Below are positions 1 to 11,149 of a stretch of DNA of 64,000 nucleotides, piece after piece. A model generated the notes under the pieces. It ran no database searches. It saw only the letters and a list, made by a program, of their open reading frames with translations, and was not told the DNA's origin. This stretch comes from Coprinopsis marcescibilis. Taxonomy: Eukaryota > Basidiomycota > Agaricomycetes > Agaricales > Psathyrellaceae. Location: positions 186,001 through 250,000 of the forward strand of contig ML210155.1 in NCBI GenBank assembly GCA_004369085.1, read 5' to 3'. The translations under genes and the position numbers were made by a program. The stretch's first letter is position 1. Every line of letters begins with the position of its first letter.

Positions 1-159
1 GATATTTGGCTATATAGCTGAGCCTGTGGAGTTCGGAATAGATTATCTCAGTGTTTTCTTCCGTTCTCTTCCCCATCGCCTCCACTCACGCACTCACTCC
101 TCCGTTTGGTCTATTGCCCAAATTATCTTTTCACAAGATAAAATACTCACATTGTGAAT

Positions 160-1643
160 ATGCCGTTTATCTCTGTGTCATGTCCCTCCGGGGAGCATGA
201 ATTTTTTTACTCGATATCGACACCAAAGTCAGCCTCGACAAGTGCTATCGAAAAGGGGATCCCAACCATCCTCTTCATTCACTCAAGTTATGCTGCGCAA
301 GAGGTTTTTGAACGTACGTGTTATATACCTTTGCGTCAGCCACTTGAGCGTCATACGCGAGCCCGTATACAGCTACCATTTGTTGACCGCGGGCTTTTGA
401 AAAATAGACCAATTTGCGGACCCCCAGCTGCGACGATTCAACTTGGTAGTGGTGGATAACCTGGGGAATGGTGCTACGCGGGGATTCATTGGCGATCAGC
501 TGTACACTCCGTATGAAAGTGCTTTGGACTGGAAATGCGTGATGGTGTGTGTTATTCCCTTTGGTCGTCGAGAGGCTAAATCAGGCGACGTACACCAGGA
601 CGCACTGGACCTCCCTCCGGTACACATCTTTGGACTTTCGCTCGGAGGAACAGTGGGACTGCACCTCGCAATAGGCCACCCTGACCGAGTCCTCTCAGTC
701 ACGGTCTGCTCGCCAGCAACGCCAGTGGAGGTCAGTCAGTTCTTCCTTGACATCCGACTCGGCAAATATTTTGGTGTTGACAATCCGCCTTCCAACAGAC
801 TGAAGATGTTATCGCTGGCCGCCAGCAAGTGTTTAATTACTGGATGCAGGTATTTGGCAACATGACAGACGACGACGAGAGCAAGAAGCAGCAGCAGGAG
901 CTTATCGATGATACGCTCAGCGGGGTTATGGAACTGGCGTACAACAACACCAAGACTAGGCTCACTTACGCGTGAGTCCCTGTCCCGCCATTCAATGGAG
1001 TGAAGCTGGGCACAGCACGCCGATACTGATGCTGGCTCAGGCTCGGTCTCTGTGGGATGGTGAGGGCGATCGACATCTGGTCAGGGTCAAGAGAGAAGTT
1101 ACAGCAATCACTCGACTCGACCGTTCTTTGGTTCGCCAACCGCAGAGCAATTACACCGGAGGCGCTAGCCAGGATCCAGTGCCCTGTGAACATCATTCAT
1201 TGCATGGACGATGTTGGATACCCTGCGGAGAATGCAGAGGACATCGCAAAGGAGATGGCCTCCGTAGGCGTTGCGGTCAAGCTATACCGCGTTCCAGGCC
1301 CGCATTATGCTGTCGCGACGCACCCAGAACCGTGAGTTTCTTGGTCCCTTGTTTTCACCCAAATTCTGACCTTCGGAGGTACAGGATCAACAACATTTTG
1401 AAAAACTTTGTCCTCAGAGCTTCCGGCCTGAAGGGAGATTCCCTCCCGACGCCAGAGCCTGAGATCGACGACGACAAGATGCGGACGCCGTGGACAGAGC
1501 TGCTCGCGAGATTGGGATACGACCCTGAAAATGACGCCGACAGTGATTCAAGCGACGACTTGCCCACATTCGATTCATGGTTCGATATCCCGCCGATAGT
1601 TCCCGAATCTCGCACTTGGAGCAAGACCAAGTCTGCTCAGTAG
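160..1643 (+). CDS. alpha/beta-hydrolase fold protein
   Basis: Six exons (160-313, 408-538, 599-730, 799-971, 1041-1331, 1385-1643) join in frame to about 379 residues. The nucleophile elbow GLSLGG carries the likely catalytic Ser, preceded by the conserved LPPVHIF strand. The acid is probably the Asp of HCMDD and the base the His of PGPHYAV, which gives a complete Ser-Asp-His triad in normal order. The segment HQFADPQLRRFNLV just after the first intron matches the oxyanion-side region of fungal members. The C-terminal ~60 residues are acidic and low in complexity. There is no signal peptide, so the protein is probably cytosolic. The substrate cannot be told from sequence; esterase, epoxide hydrolase and lipase-like roles are all possible. 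The 60-nt intron at 539-598 is my inference: the ORF also reads through it, but removing it restores the usual family spacing. The gene converges with the desaturase gene. Confidence 0.85.
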
Positions 1644-1756
1644 GGGATGGATCAGTTTTCTTCTTCTATTATAAGTGTATAAATATATGTATCGAGCCCA
1701 CGTTTCAGAAATGTTCAGGCAACTTGCTATCCAAATTAATCGGATTTGGCACACGC

Positions 1757-2814
1757 TTAGCCGTTTTTGGCGAGCCGCTTAGCCCTTGCGTAGATCCCCA
1801 CTTCCTTGTCGCGGATAAAGTTGACGAGGACCATTGGCCATGAAGGATGCGAAGGGATGTTGTCGTAGAACTCTGGTGCCAGCGCACGGAGGGCGGGCAG
1901 GCGGGTCCAGGCGACGGAGGGGAAGTCGTGGTGCTCGTTGTGGTAGCCAACATTGTAGGCAAGGACGTTCAGGGGTCCATAGTAACTGTAGGTTTCCTGC
2001 TCGAGGCCGTCCCAGAGGTAGTGCTCTGCGATAAAGTGGCCGGCGCAGGGATGCAGACTCCCCGCGAAGAAGCTGCTCATGATGAGGTAGATTAGGGGGC
2101 GGGCGCCGTAGGTTGTGACCAGCCAATAGTCGAATACGACTTGCACCAAGATGTTGAGGTAGTGCCATCGAGTGAGCTTTTGGGCTCGAACGAACGTTGG
2201 TCGGAGGGCATAGAAGAGGATTTGGAAGGTTCTATGTGGCAGTCAGTACAGAAAGAACTTGAGAGCAGAAGTGGAGGAGAACATACGCGAAAAAGACCTT
2301 TCCAAACACGTTATTCAAGAACAACAGTTCCAACCTTGTCGGTAAATCCGTGTCGATACCGTCCTGCCCCTGGAATTTGTGGTGTTCGACGTGGTAACCC
2401 TTGAACGCTGCGGAATAGGGAATACCAATGGGCAGGTTGGCAAAGATGGCGAGGAGTTTGTTGGGTGCGATCCCCTTGAACGCCAGGTTATGCGTGATTT
2501 CGTGGATGGCAAGGAAAAGGTTATGGTTCGCGGTTCCTCCAATTGCATAGGCACACAGGATGAACCAAGGGGAGAATGGTGAGGTGTGTCGGAGGTATAT
2601 TGACAGTCCTATTTGAAGCGAGACCACACCAGCCACAACGTACTTGGTTAAAGGCTCGTGGCCCATTAGTTTTGTAACCTATAAATCAATGTCAGTCTTG
2701 TGTAGATCCAGCGTGCCCCATTTTACTGACCTCCGGATGGGCTTTCATGATGGCCTGGCGTCTACTGCGATGCGGCTCCTCTGTCATGAGCCACAGAAAG
2801 TCGCTCGAGTCCAT
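1757..2814 (-). CDS. sphingolipid delta(4)-desaturase (DES1 family)
   Basis: Exons 2814-2731, 2678-2287 and 2231-1757 join to 316 residues. Three histidine boxes of membrane fatty-acid desaturases are visible: HEITH, HVEHHKF and HNEHHDF. The N-terminal signature FLWLMTEEPHRSRR and the stretch KAHPEV-TKLMG are diagnostic of dihydroceramide/sphingolipid delta-4 desaturases. The enzyme inserts the 4,5-trans double bond into the long-chain base of ceramides in the ER, using O2 and cytochrome b5; hydrophobic segments flank the His boxes. The start at 2814 is the first Met before the conserved DSSDFLW. The frame is open upstream to about 2997 and relatives carry a longer variable N-terminus, so an extra 5' exon near 2950-3060 is possible. 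I could not find a convincing splice there: the only in-frame join needs a 25-nt intron. Confidence 0.92.
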
Positions 2815-3442
2815 TGGGGCGACTTTATGTGCGTGGAGATTGGGATTCTCCCCCTCATTCGGGGCAAATGTGCGTCGCGGTGCCCGTTCCGGCCATTCTT
2901 GGCCTTTTGCTGGTCCTAGCGACTCTGCACCGCCCAAAAGACTATAATCTGCCTCAAAACTCAGTGCAAGTTCTAAAGTTAATACGCGAATACTCACCGA
3001 CAGTCATTGTGGTGGATGGAAGGAATGCTAATTGCTGGCAACTTGGCACCATTTAACGTCCCACACTTAATTTGATGGCTGTGGTCTCGCATCATTTAGA
3101 CCCATACGAACCGGTTCATCCGCTCGCATGGTAAACACAAGCCTTATATCTGGACTCAATGCAGTGGTCGGAAGATTCGTCGGGGCAGCTCCAGAGAGGT
3201 CCATGATACGGGTATGTATCCATTCAGAACGGTGTAGATAGTACTAATTATTACATGAAGATCAACTAATGTATCGTGTATTTCAAAAACTAATAAACCA
3301 AATGAAAATTCTCGAACTATCAGCAAGTTCACTTCTTCTACTTACATACAGATAACAAGTTAGTACATATGATAGAATGGAGTTCGTGAGAGGAAAAAGG
3401 GAGAGAAAACATAAATACAATCCAAAAACGCCGCAGAACGAA
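2815..3442. other. intergenic region: desaturase 5' flank and Sre1 3' flank
   Basis: This 630-bp stretch holds the promoter and 5' leader of the desaturase on its left side and the 3' end of the Sre1 gene on its right. An in-frame open stretch reaches about 2997, and ATG codons on the minus strand near 3022 may belong to an upstream desaturase exon. I saw no sterol-response element matching a known consensus and no RNA gene. Confidence 0.5.
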
Positions 3443-6400
3443 TCAAGCCATGGGCGTAGCGCTCCTTCCTCTCCGTTCCATATCCACAATTAAATCCACG
3501 ACCTTATCCTTTGCATCCTCCATGCTCCCCTCGCGATCCCCATCCTCGAACACCCAGCTACCCAGAGCCTTCCTCAATGCAAGCAAAGGCCCATTCTCCT
3601 GAGAAGTCCGTAGTGTGGGGCTCGGAGGCGGGCTAATGAGCAACGACGAAGCCTTAGGCGTATTCGACCCAGAAAACATTCGTCGATATAGCACCAGAGC
3701 AACCAACAACGACTGAATCTCTGCATCCACGCCATCCTCCGGCCCAACATCCTCAGCAGCACTGTTCTCGGCATCAAAGTCATCCAGAACAGTACCCCTC
3801 CAAACACGCTCGAGCAAACGTCCAAGCTCTTCAACGTCACCCCCGAGCTCGCGGGCAGCCTCGATCGTCCGTCGCATCTCCTGTTCGCGCTGCTTGACGG
3901 TGTCGTTCTCCTGCTCCCGCTCGACAATATCGTCTTGCGAAAGACTGACGGCCTCGACGAACAGCTGTCCTAGATGTTGCTTGACGCGCTGTTTCACGAC
4001 AATCGAGCCGAGAATTTCGACCGGTGTGAATGGTGCCTCGCCATTGGACTTTTCCCGTGGTGTAGCCGAAGCGACAGCTTTCGCAGCCTCTTCCAGAGTG
4101 AAAGTCTCCATGACGAGCTTCTCGATGCTCCGTACGGCAGGTTTGGAACTGCGTTTTGTTTGGATGAGTTCGGACTCAACCTTGGCTTGACGCCAAAGGG
4201 AGTGGGCTTTGAGGTTTCCAACGTAGCTGAAAGGGCCGCGGGCGTTGTAGATGGCGAGGGAGAGTGAGCCGAGTTGGGTGACGGTGGCTGACTTGGAGGA
4301 GGAAAGAGCGTGGTACATCCGGGCGAGTGAGACGGCAGACATCGAACTCGTGTCTCCTGCATGATTGTAAGCATTCATCCCGAATGTTTGGATAGTAAGA
4401 AAACATACCTTTGAGAACGGCCTCGTCACATACAGCCGACCAATTGGTCTTTCCTTCACGGGATGCAGCTGCAGTTGAAGCCGGAGCCTTGCCCTTCGTC
4501 CTGAACGTGACACTAACCCAATTCCAAACGAATGCGCCAAGTACAAGTGCTGACACGAACAAGTGGAGGAACTGGAGATAATCTTTCCATGCCCACGAGA
4601 CTTGGAAGAGTTGTGGCACATCAACCGCAGGGAGGCGAGAGTACTGCGAGACGATTTCCGGTGAAAGGGCAAGAGGAGGGGTGAGGACGACACCAGTGTG
4701 TTGGTGAGCTGCCTTGGAAGCAAACTGCGAAGTCAGGGGAGAGTTGAAGAAAGAGAAGAGCGCAAAGACGGCGAGCATATATTGTGGCGCCTGGCCTTGC
4801 TGGTGGCCTTCGGGTGAGTGCATCATCTGGTCCATTTGCTGTTGTTGGGCAACGGCAGCAGCCTGTTGGTGGGAGATGTGTGGTGCAGAGGTGACGGCGG
4901 GAGCAGGAGGAGGAACAACCTTCCGCGGCCTGCCTCGCTTCCTCTTTTCTGGCACAGGAGCCCCATTGACGAGGGTCCCATCCAGCTCGGCGACTGGGGT
5001 TGTAACGATGGGCGATGGCGCTGGCTTGCGATCGACAGGCTTCTTTGCGGGAGCAGCAGAGGTCTTTGCACGTTTTCTCTTCTTTCCAACCTCGTCGTCA
5101 TCATCTCCCTCGTCATCGTCACTGTCATCGTCTTCGGCATCCTCGCCCTCGACCTCATCCTTCTCTTCACCACCAAACCGTTCTCTCCACCGGATCTCCC
5201 ATTCCTTCAGCAGAGCAGGTCCGCCGACAAGCCCACAGATTAGAGCCTTCATGCCGGCTTGTTCAGCCTTGAGCCGTTGTTCGCGCTTCTTGAGGACACG
5301 GATATACTCGACGGCTTTACCCAAGACATTGGCTTTGCTGCACTTGCGTGCAACTTTGACTCCATCAACAAAGCCTCGTACATCGATCACGTCGACTGTT
5401 GTCCCATCCTCCGTGTCGATTCCGATTCCAGCACCCTTGACGTAGACACCATCTTTGAGGTTCTTTTTGATCTTTTTGCCGTTACCGCCGTCACGGTCTT
5501 CGAGGACCCGGAGGGCTGGGACAGCCATCCGCAGACTCTGGATGCGGGCGTTGAGGTTGGTGCGGTAGCGGCGCTCGATGGTGGTGTGCGAGGTCTTGGG
5601 GCGGCTGCCTGTTGCTTGCTGGGGCGCAGAGGGAGTTGGGGTGTGGAGAGCGGAGGAGCTGGCGGAGGCTGAGAGGGGTTTCGCGTTGATAATGAGCTTT
5701 CCAGGATGGGCGTTGTTCATAGGCGGAGTAGATGGAGGGGGTGTCGAAGCTGCCGAGGAACTCGAGGAAATCGGGGACCTTGAGCCCGTTGCGCGGGGTA
5801 ATCGCGATATTGGAACCTTATTCTGTAGATTACCGGCTATATAAAAATAGTAAGTACTTCGGTTCAATTGAAGAAACTTGGTAACAACTTGCCTGCCATT
5901 ATTGATTGAGCAAGTACTTGGCTGGAGAGGTCGGCCGACATGGGGACTGCGAGCATGACTCCAGCGGATTGGCGGACACTTTCTGCTATTTCTGCTGCAG
6001 GGTCTAGCCTAAAGTTTTCAGTCTTGACCTCGAGTTTTGGCACAGCGGGCGAGGGAGAAGAGGCATCGCTGGAGTAGCTGGTTGATGGGCTTGCGAGTGA
6101 CTCCATGACTGGCGACAGGGATGCCCCCGAAGAAGACGACGACGACGTGACGCTCAGTCTTCGTTCCTTGGTCAAAGATTCCGGGGATGAAAGCGAGGAG
6201 GACGAGGCAGACGAGAAGCTGCTTGCACTAGCGTTCATCGCGCCCTGGAATGTGAAGGTGAACTGTGGCGGGATCATCTCTGCTGAAACGTTGTGGAATG
6301 CCGCTGCGTCCTCGAACGAGAAGGGCATATTGAATTTGAGTGGGTCGTAGTGCAGTGCGCCTGGATCCATGCCCATTGCCGGGTTGAAGTCCATATCCAT

Positions 6401-6622
6401 TGGAAGGGTATTAAGCTCGCTGAAGTCCATAAGATCCGGGTAGGGTTTCAAGCCCCCACCGACAGACTCTGAACCATCCCACAACGAGCTGAGTTGCGAC
6501 CAGTCTGGAGGACTAGAGCCATCTGAAGTCGATTCGTCCATTAAAGAATCGTTGTTCTGCGAAGAATTGTGGAGAAGCAGATTGAGAGGGTCTGACGGGT
6601 CCAACCCAAGGTCTGTCGCCAT
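3443..6622 (-). CDS. SREBP-type membrane-bound bHLH transcription factor (Sre1 homologue)
   Basis: Exons 6622-5893, 5836-4409 and 4356-3443 join to 1023 residues. The N-terminus is acidic and Ser-rich (MATDLGLDPSDPLNLLL), like an activation domain. A bHLH follows at about residues 325-420, with basic region TTIERRYRTNLNARI; the Tyr in place of Arg is the SREBP hallmark. The loop is unusually long and ends at KANVLGKAVEYIRVLKKRE. Next come an acidic/Lys-rich linker, an AT-hook-like KRKRGRPRK, and two hydrophobic segments (MLAVFALFSFF and FLHLFVSALVLGAFVWNWV) that would form the ER hairpin. The C-terminal ~300 residues match the fungal Sre1 C-terminal region. In fungi such factors are cleaved under low sterol or low oxygen and activate ergosterol genes. 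Intron 1 (5837-5892) has GC-AG borders and separates the activation region from the bHLH. The Met at 6622 was chosen because it opens the acidic region; the frame is open further upstream. Confidence 0.93.
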
Positions 6623-6858
6623 ATATTCCTGCTGTCCTGGAAGGTAAGAAACGTCGAATACGGTTCTGAAGGCGACGGGGCAGAGGAGATGGTGGTGGTT
6701 AATGGAAAAGAATATAAAATGGAACGAGCTGCCTGCTGCGACAACTTGTTGCACCACTCACAAATCTCGAACGACTTTCCCGCACATCAGGCGATCCACC
6801 AATTTCGGGCACCGCTTTACCCAGCATCAAGGGCTATGCGGGCCGTCAAGCATCACAA
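6623..6858. promoter_or_regulatory. Sre1 promoter / tRNA upstream region
   Basis: These 236 bp separate the Sre1 start codon from the divergently oriented tRNA gene and must hold the Sre1 core promoter. I see no TATA box at a useful distance and no clear sterol-response element. Confidence 0.4.
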
Positions 6859-6947
6859 GCCAATGTAGCACAATGGTAGTGCGTTGCTTTCCTACCTTCG
6901 TTTGAAGGTTCAGGCAGAGGCTGTGGGTTCGAGTCCCATCATTGGTT
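6859..6947 (+). tRNA. tRNA-Arg(CCU) with a 17-nt intron
   Basis: The sequence folds as a full cloverleaf. The acceptor stem GCCAATG pairs with CATTGGT (one G-U). The D-stem is GCAC/GTGC. The anticodon stem TTGCT pairs with GGCAG (two G-U). The variable loop is AGGCT, and the T-arm is GTGGG-TTCGAGT-CCCAT. The anticodon loop TTCCTAA has CCT at 6891-6893. A 17-nt intron (6895-6911) interrupts the loop one base 3' of the anticodon, the normal eukaryotic site. Its CCTTC/GAAGG halves can form a small hairpin and its AGG can pair with the anticodon. A and B box promoter sequences lie in the D and T arms, and a T-run (TTTTT) starts about 6 bp after the end as a Pol III terminator. Reading the anticodon as TCC (Gly) breaks the stem register. 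Confidence 0.93.
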
Positions 6948-7126
6948 ACTCTTTTTGTGTTGTGTTTGGACCATGTGGAGATAATTTCTTCTGTACGTGT
7001 TTTATTTTTCCAGGTTCCGCATTGCAGCCATGGGGTCGGTCGATGGCGGCCGTCGACTCTGGGTTGCTCTTTTTCTGTCGTACGAGGAGGGCATTACTCT
7101 GGACCGCAAGTGCTTGACTCAATAGG

Positions 7127-8612
7127 ATGGAGAAGAAATCTGTTATCGTGCTTGGCGCAGGTGCGGTAGGGAGTTCCTACATTGAAAAACGATCTAACGC
7201 CATTATCTAGGTGTTATCGGTCTAACGACTGCACTCAGACTGCAGGAGCAGGGAGGGTATCAGGTTACGATAGTGGCCGAGAATCTGCCTACGGATCCCA
7301 AGACTATCAAATACACCAGTCTTTGGGCAGTGAGTCGGGCCCTTTTCTATCCTTTGAACGTCACATTTAAGCTCCAGATAGGGTGCGCACCACGTTAGTT
7401 TCGCGACTTTGGAGGAATTCCGTCATGGTACGTAACTAATTATAATTGCATTGCACGATGTATTGAATCGGAGGATCGCCCTATCAGCTCTGGACAAGCA
7501 GACGTTCGAGGAGATGTGGGCCCTATCTGGACCCAACGGTGAAGCGGAAAGCTGCTTCATGAGATTGCAGCAAACGGAGTATTTTGGCCAGGAGCGTTCT
7601 AATCCTAGCACGCTTGCGCATATGCCCGAGGTACGTATTGCTCAGGTTACCCGTTACAGTCCGATTCCGAGGCACAGAGCTGAGGGTTTAATGACAGTTT
7701 CGCTCATTGACCAAAGACGAATTCGCACATATTGAAGGCGCCAAAGCAGGCGAGACGTTCCAAACCGTGACCATCGACGTCGGGCCTTTCACCAACTTCC
7801 TTTTGAGCAAGTTTATCGCCAAGGGCGGCCGCGTTGTGCGTGGCTCGGTGCAGCACATTGACCAGCTGGCCGAGAATGGTGTTGCACCGTTCTTGGAGAC
7901 GGAGCAGAGACGGCACCTTGCGAATCAGCCACCCAAGGCGCCTGATGCCATTATAGTCTGTGCGGGGCTGGCTGCACGCAGCCTTGGTGGTGTGGAGGAT
8001 AAGGATGTTTATCCGATTAGGGGACAGGTGATCTTGGTTAAGGCACCGTGGATAAAGATCGGGAGGACGTTTAGCAGCACCAAGGACAATTTGTGGACGT
8101 ATGTCATTCCCAGAAGGAGTGGAGATGTGATCTTGGGAGGGACATTGGAGGCGAATGATTGGTAGGTGTCTCTCCCTACCCCTGGCATTGCAAGAGGTTA
8201 ACCTGAATCCAATTTGTAGGTACCCGAAATCGAGACCGGAAACCACTCGCTGGATATTGGAGCGCACGCTGAAGTTGATGCCTGAACTTGTCCCTCAGCA
8301 TCTGAGGAAGGGAGACGAGCCGACTGTGGATGAGTTGTATTCTCTGGTCATCGAGGAAGGTAGTGGGTTTAGGCCTGCGCGGAAGGGTGGTGTGAGGCTT
8401 GAAGCTGGACGGACCAAGGTCCCTGGTACTGACAGGACTATACCTGTCGTTTACAACTATGGGTATGTGCAACTATATCTTCCTGGCCGCAAGTACAAGT
8501 TTCGCTGATCATCTTTTTCGTATTCAGGCATGCTGGATCTGGTTATATCGCCTCCTTCGGATGCGCACAGAGGTCCCTGGAGCTTTTGGAAGACGCGTTC
8601 AAAAGCCAATAA
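7127..8612 (+). CDS. D-amino-acid oxidase
   Basis: Seven exons (7127-7160, 7211-7329, 7382-7427, 7488-7630, 7698-8161, 8220-8462, 8528-8612) join to 377 residues, close to the usual length. The FAD-binding Rossmann motif VIVLGAGVIGLTTA is at the N-terminus, split by the first intron. The family motif W-A-GAHH lies near residue 52, then the FMRLQQTEYF region. The C-terminal signature YNYGHAGSGYIASFG is followed by a short helix ending in KSQ. The enzyme oxidatively deaminates neutral D-amino acids to 2-oxo acids, NH3 and H2O2. Fungal enzymes are normally peroxisomal with a C-terminal SKL-type signal; the terminal KSQ is not a standard PTS1, so location is uncertain. Acceptor 7488 was chosen because it keeps the frame into LDKQTFEEMWALS. 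Confidence 0.93.
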
Positions 8613-8742
8613 AGGAAGATACAACGTATATATGCAAATGTAAATCAAACCATATGCCATGAAATCTAAGCAACTAGGGGCTCTACCGTCACCATTCATC
8701 TTCTCTCGCTCTTTCTGAAATTCAAGCCTGAGGCAATTTCAT

Positions 8743-9616
8743 TCACACATCAAAAGCCTCCTCATCCTTGAGAACGCCGTACCACCATTTGTATGGCTTC
8801 GACTTGTCCTTGTCTCCCACAAAATCAGCTCTACCGACGAAAGGCTTGTTCGCAATGACGAGCGGCAACCAGCACTCGTCTGTCTCCCACATCTTGCTGT
8901 ATGGAATTGAGGAAAGGCCATCGGTCCCTTCTGGGAGTGTTGAGAACCATTCTGGTTTCATCTCTTCCGATCTGTTGAGCGGTAAATGCCAGTGGTAGGA
9001 CGGCTATTTAACGACAACGCACTCTTGAACTTCACCGCTGTATGAATCAGCGCGGTAGATGTCGATGTGAAAAGCCCAGTCTACGCCGTCCGTAAGGAAG
9101 AGGAGGATTCCTGCGTGTTCCAACGGGGCGTCGATACCCGCTTCCTCCTATCATCTGCGCATGAGATAGATGGTATATATGGAATTGGGAGCAAGGATAC
9201 CTTGAGCTCGCGTTTAGCAGCCTCGAGAGAGGTCTCGCCTGCGTCAACTTTGCCTCCAAAGCCGTTGTACCTGTATAAATCCAGAATGACCGACGTCAGT
9301 TGTCTCGTCCATATAACCAGCCTTTCGCTAGATGCAGTAGTGGTCTACTGACTTTTCTTGACCCCATCCGCGTTTCTTATGCCCTAGCAGAATCTACACG
9401 AAACCACAAACAAGGACTCAGTCAACAGCCAGGCCTCCAAACGTTGGCAGAGACGAAACTTTGTTATCGTACCTTCTGTCCTTGCACGACGAACGCGTTC
9501 GTATAGTACCTGACGTTTGTGTATTCTTTCCAGAGAGATCCTTCCTCTCCACCGCTGATGTAGTGCACGAGGTTGCCTTTGAGTCCTGGCGGGATGACGT
9601 TGAGGTCTTCAGGCAT
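8743..9616 (-). CDS. Nudix hydrolase, MTH1/NUDT1-like (8-oxo-dGTP diphosphatase)
   Basis: Exons 9616-9473, 9393-9353, 9270-9201, 9147-9023 and 8971-8743 join to 202 residues. The Nudix box (GX5EX7REUXEEXGU) is complete: GKVDAGE then seven residues, then REL-K-EEAGI, built across the intron at 9148-9200. The preceding ILLGHKKRGWGQEKYNGFGGK and the later EVQESEEMKPEWF match MTH1-type enzymes, in which the latter segment lines the purine pocket. The expected role is hydrolysis of oxidised purine nucleoside triphosphates to clean the nucleotide pool. The start MPEDLNVIPPG gives an N-terminal extension of about 45 residues compared with human MTH1. A 5' UTR intron may lie upstream, since an acceptor-like CAG sits about 20 nt before the ATG. 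Confidence 0.9.
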
Positions 9617-10009
9617 TGCACGGATGATGAACTACCTGATCAGCAGAGAGTTGCGATGGTTAAGAGCAAGCTGAATAGTGTACGACGCGTCGAACTGCCG
9701 CGTTCACTAATGAGCCCGATCGCGATGAAGTCGCGTGTTTTGAATATTGATGGGATGGATGCGAGAGGAGGTGTTTGGGCAACTAGAGCTTTAGCATTGC
9801 ATACAACGGTAGAGATTCGACTTCGGCGTTACATGCATGTACATAAGCTAAAGTAAATGAGGAACGCGAGAATTCGAACTGTAATACTGGGTATCAATGA
9901 AACCAAAATGAAACAAGGGACCCTTTGAAACCGGGTGCAGCGGCCGCTGTGTTGAAGACCTTCAGTAAGTAAGGTGGGCCACTGCGCTGAGAGAGCATTT
10001 CTTACCACC
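9617..10009. other. 5' flank of the Nudix gene, no gene seen
   Basis: This stretch carries the promoter and leader of the Nudix hydrolase gene and runs up to the tandem repeat array. Open frames here are short and show no family motif. Confidence 0.4.
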
Positions 10010-10960
10010 AGGATCAGCATCCAAGCGACGGAGCTTCAGACACCCCACCATCGATCTCTTGACTGAAGGCATAATATAGTCGGATAGAGCGATGGAGAAG
10101 GTGTCCTTATCTCCTAAGGAATGCGAACATTGCCCTTGGAACCATAGGTCCGTCAGCGCTGTTCAATTGGAATAGTCATATCAGAAGCAGATTATGGCGC
10201 AGCAAGGAGAGAAAGCGTACCAGGGTGATCGTCATCCAAGCGACGGAGCTTCAGACAACCTGTCATCGAACTCTGACTGGAGGTACAGGACAGCCAGACA
10301 AAGGAATGGAAAGGTGTCCTTATCTCCTAAGGGATGCGAACATTGCCCTCGGGACTGTGGGTCCGTCGGCGCTGTTGAGCCAAGTCTGAAACATATTTGT
10401 GGTGCACGAAGGAGAGAAAGCGTACCAGGGTGATCGTCATCCAAGCGGCGGAGCTTCAGACAACCTACCATCGAACTCTGACTGGAGGTACAAGGCAGCC
10501 AGACAAAGGGATGGGAAAGGTGTAGGTGTCCTTATCTCCTACGGAATGCAAACATTGCCCTTGGAACCATAGGTCCGTCGGCGCTGTTGAGTCGGAATAG
10601 CCAGGTCAGAAACATAGTTGTGGTGAATGAAGGAGAGAGAGCGTGCCAGGGTGTTCGTCATTCAAGCGGCGGAGCTTCAGACAACCTGCCATGGAACTCT
10701 GATTGGAGGTACTGCCAAACAGAGGGATGGAAAAGGTGCCCTTATCTCCTAAGGAATGCGAACATTGCCCTCGGGACTGTGGGTCCGTCAGCGCTGTTGA
10801 GTCCGAAGAGCTGGGTTAGAAACTTATTTGTGGGGAAGAAGGGGGGCGCGTACCAGGGTGATCGTCATCCAAGCGACGGAGCTTCGGATGTCCGCGCAGG
10901 AAGGGAACAGCTGAGGACTAGCCCTTCGATCTGGAGAACATCCTTATCTCCTAGCTGAGC
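10010..10960. repeat. tandem array of ~210-bp units, about 4.4 copies
   Basis: Units begin near 10010, 10222, 10432, 10651 and 10859. Each opens with a close variant of ATCGTCATCCAAGCGACGG, followed by a GAGCTTCAGACA block. A shared internal block, CCTTATCTCCTA followed by GGAATGCGAACATTGCCC, recurs in the complete copies, and each unit ends with GGAGAGAAAGCGTACCAGGG-like sequence. Unit lengths are about 208-219 bp. The last copy diverges after its first ~35 bp but still contains the CCTTATCTCCTAG block. Frames do not stay open across units, so it is unlikely to be coding. I do not recognise the unit as part of a known element. Confidence 0.9.
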
Positions 10961-11149
10961 GATGTCCGTTAATACCGAATGAGGGGGTTGAGGAGGTCAT
11001 GACATACCAGGCCACAAAGGCACCAAATGAGGCAGCAGGTAGAAAGAGAGATCGGCAGACTAGCAGCGGGAGAGTAAGCAGAGAAGTCGGGAGATAAAGT
11101 CAGAAACCGGCGGCTGAGAGGCGGACAAGATCTTGAAGACAATAGAGTG

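Noticed and set aside
4714..5445. 243-aa open frame on the plus strand
   Set aside because: Antisense to the low-complexity acidic/Lys-rich part of Sre1; poly-Ser product is typical of a shadow frame.
6884..6917. reading the anticodon as TCC (tRNA-Gly)
   Set aside because: Shifts the anticodon stem out of register and breaks pairing with GGCAG.
10194..10958. plus-strand frames inside the 210-bp array
   Set aside because: Frame is not kept from unit to unit, and the products differ.
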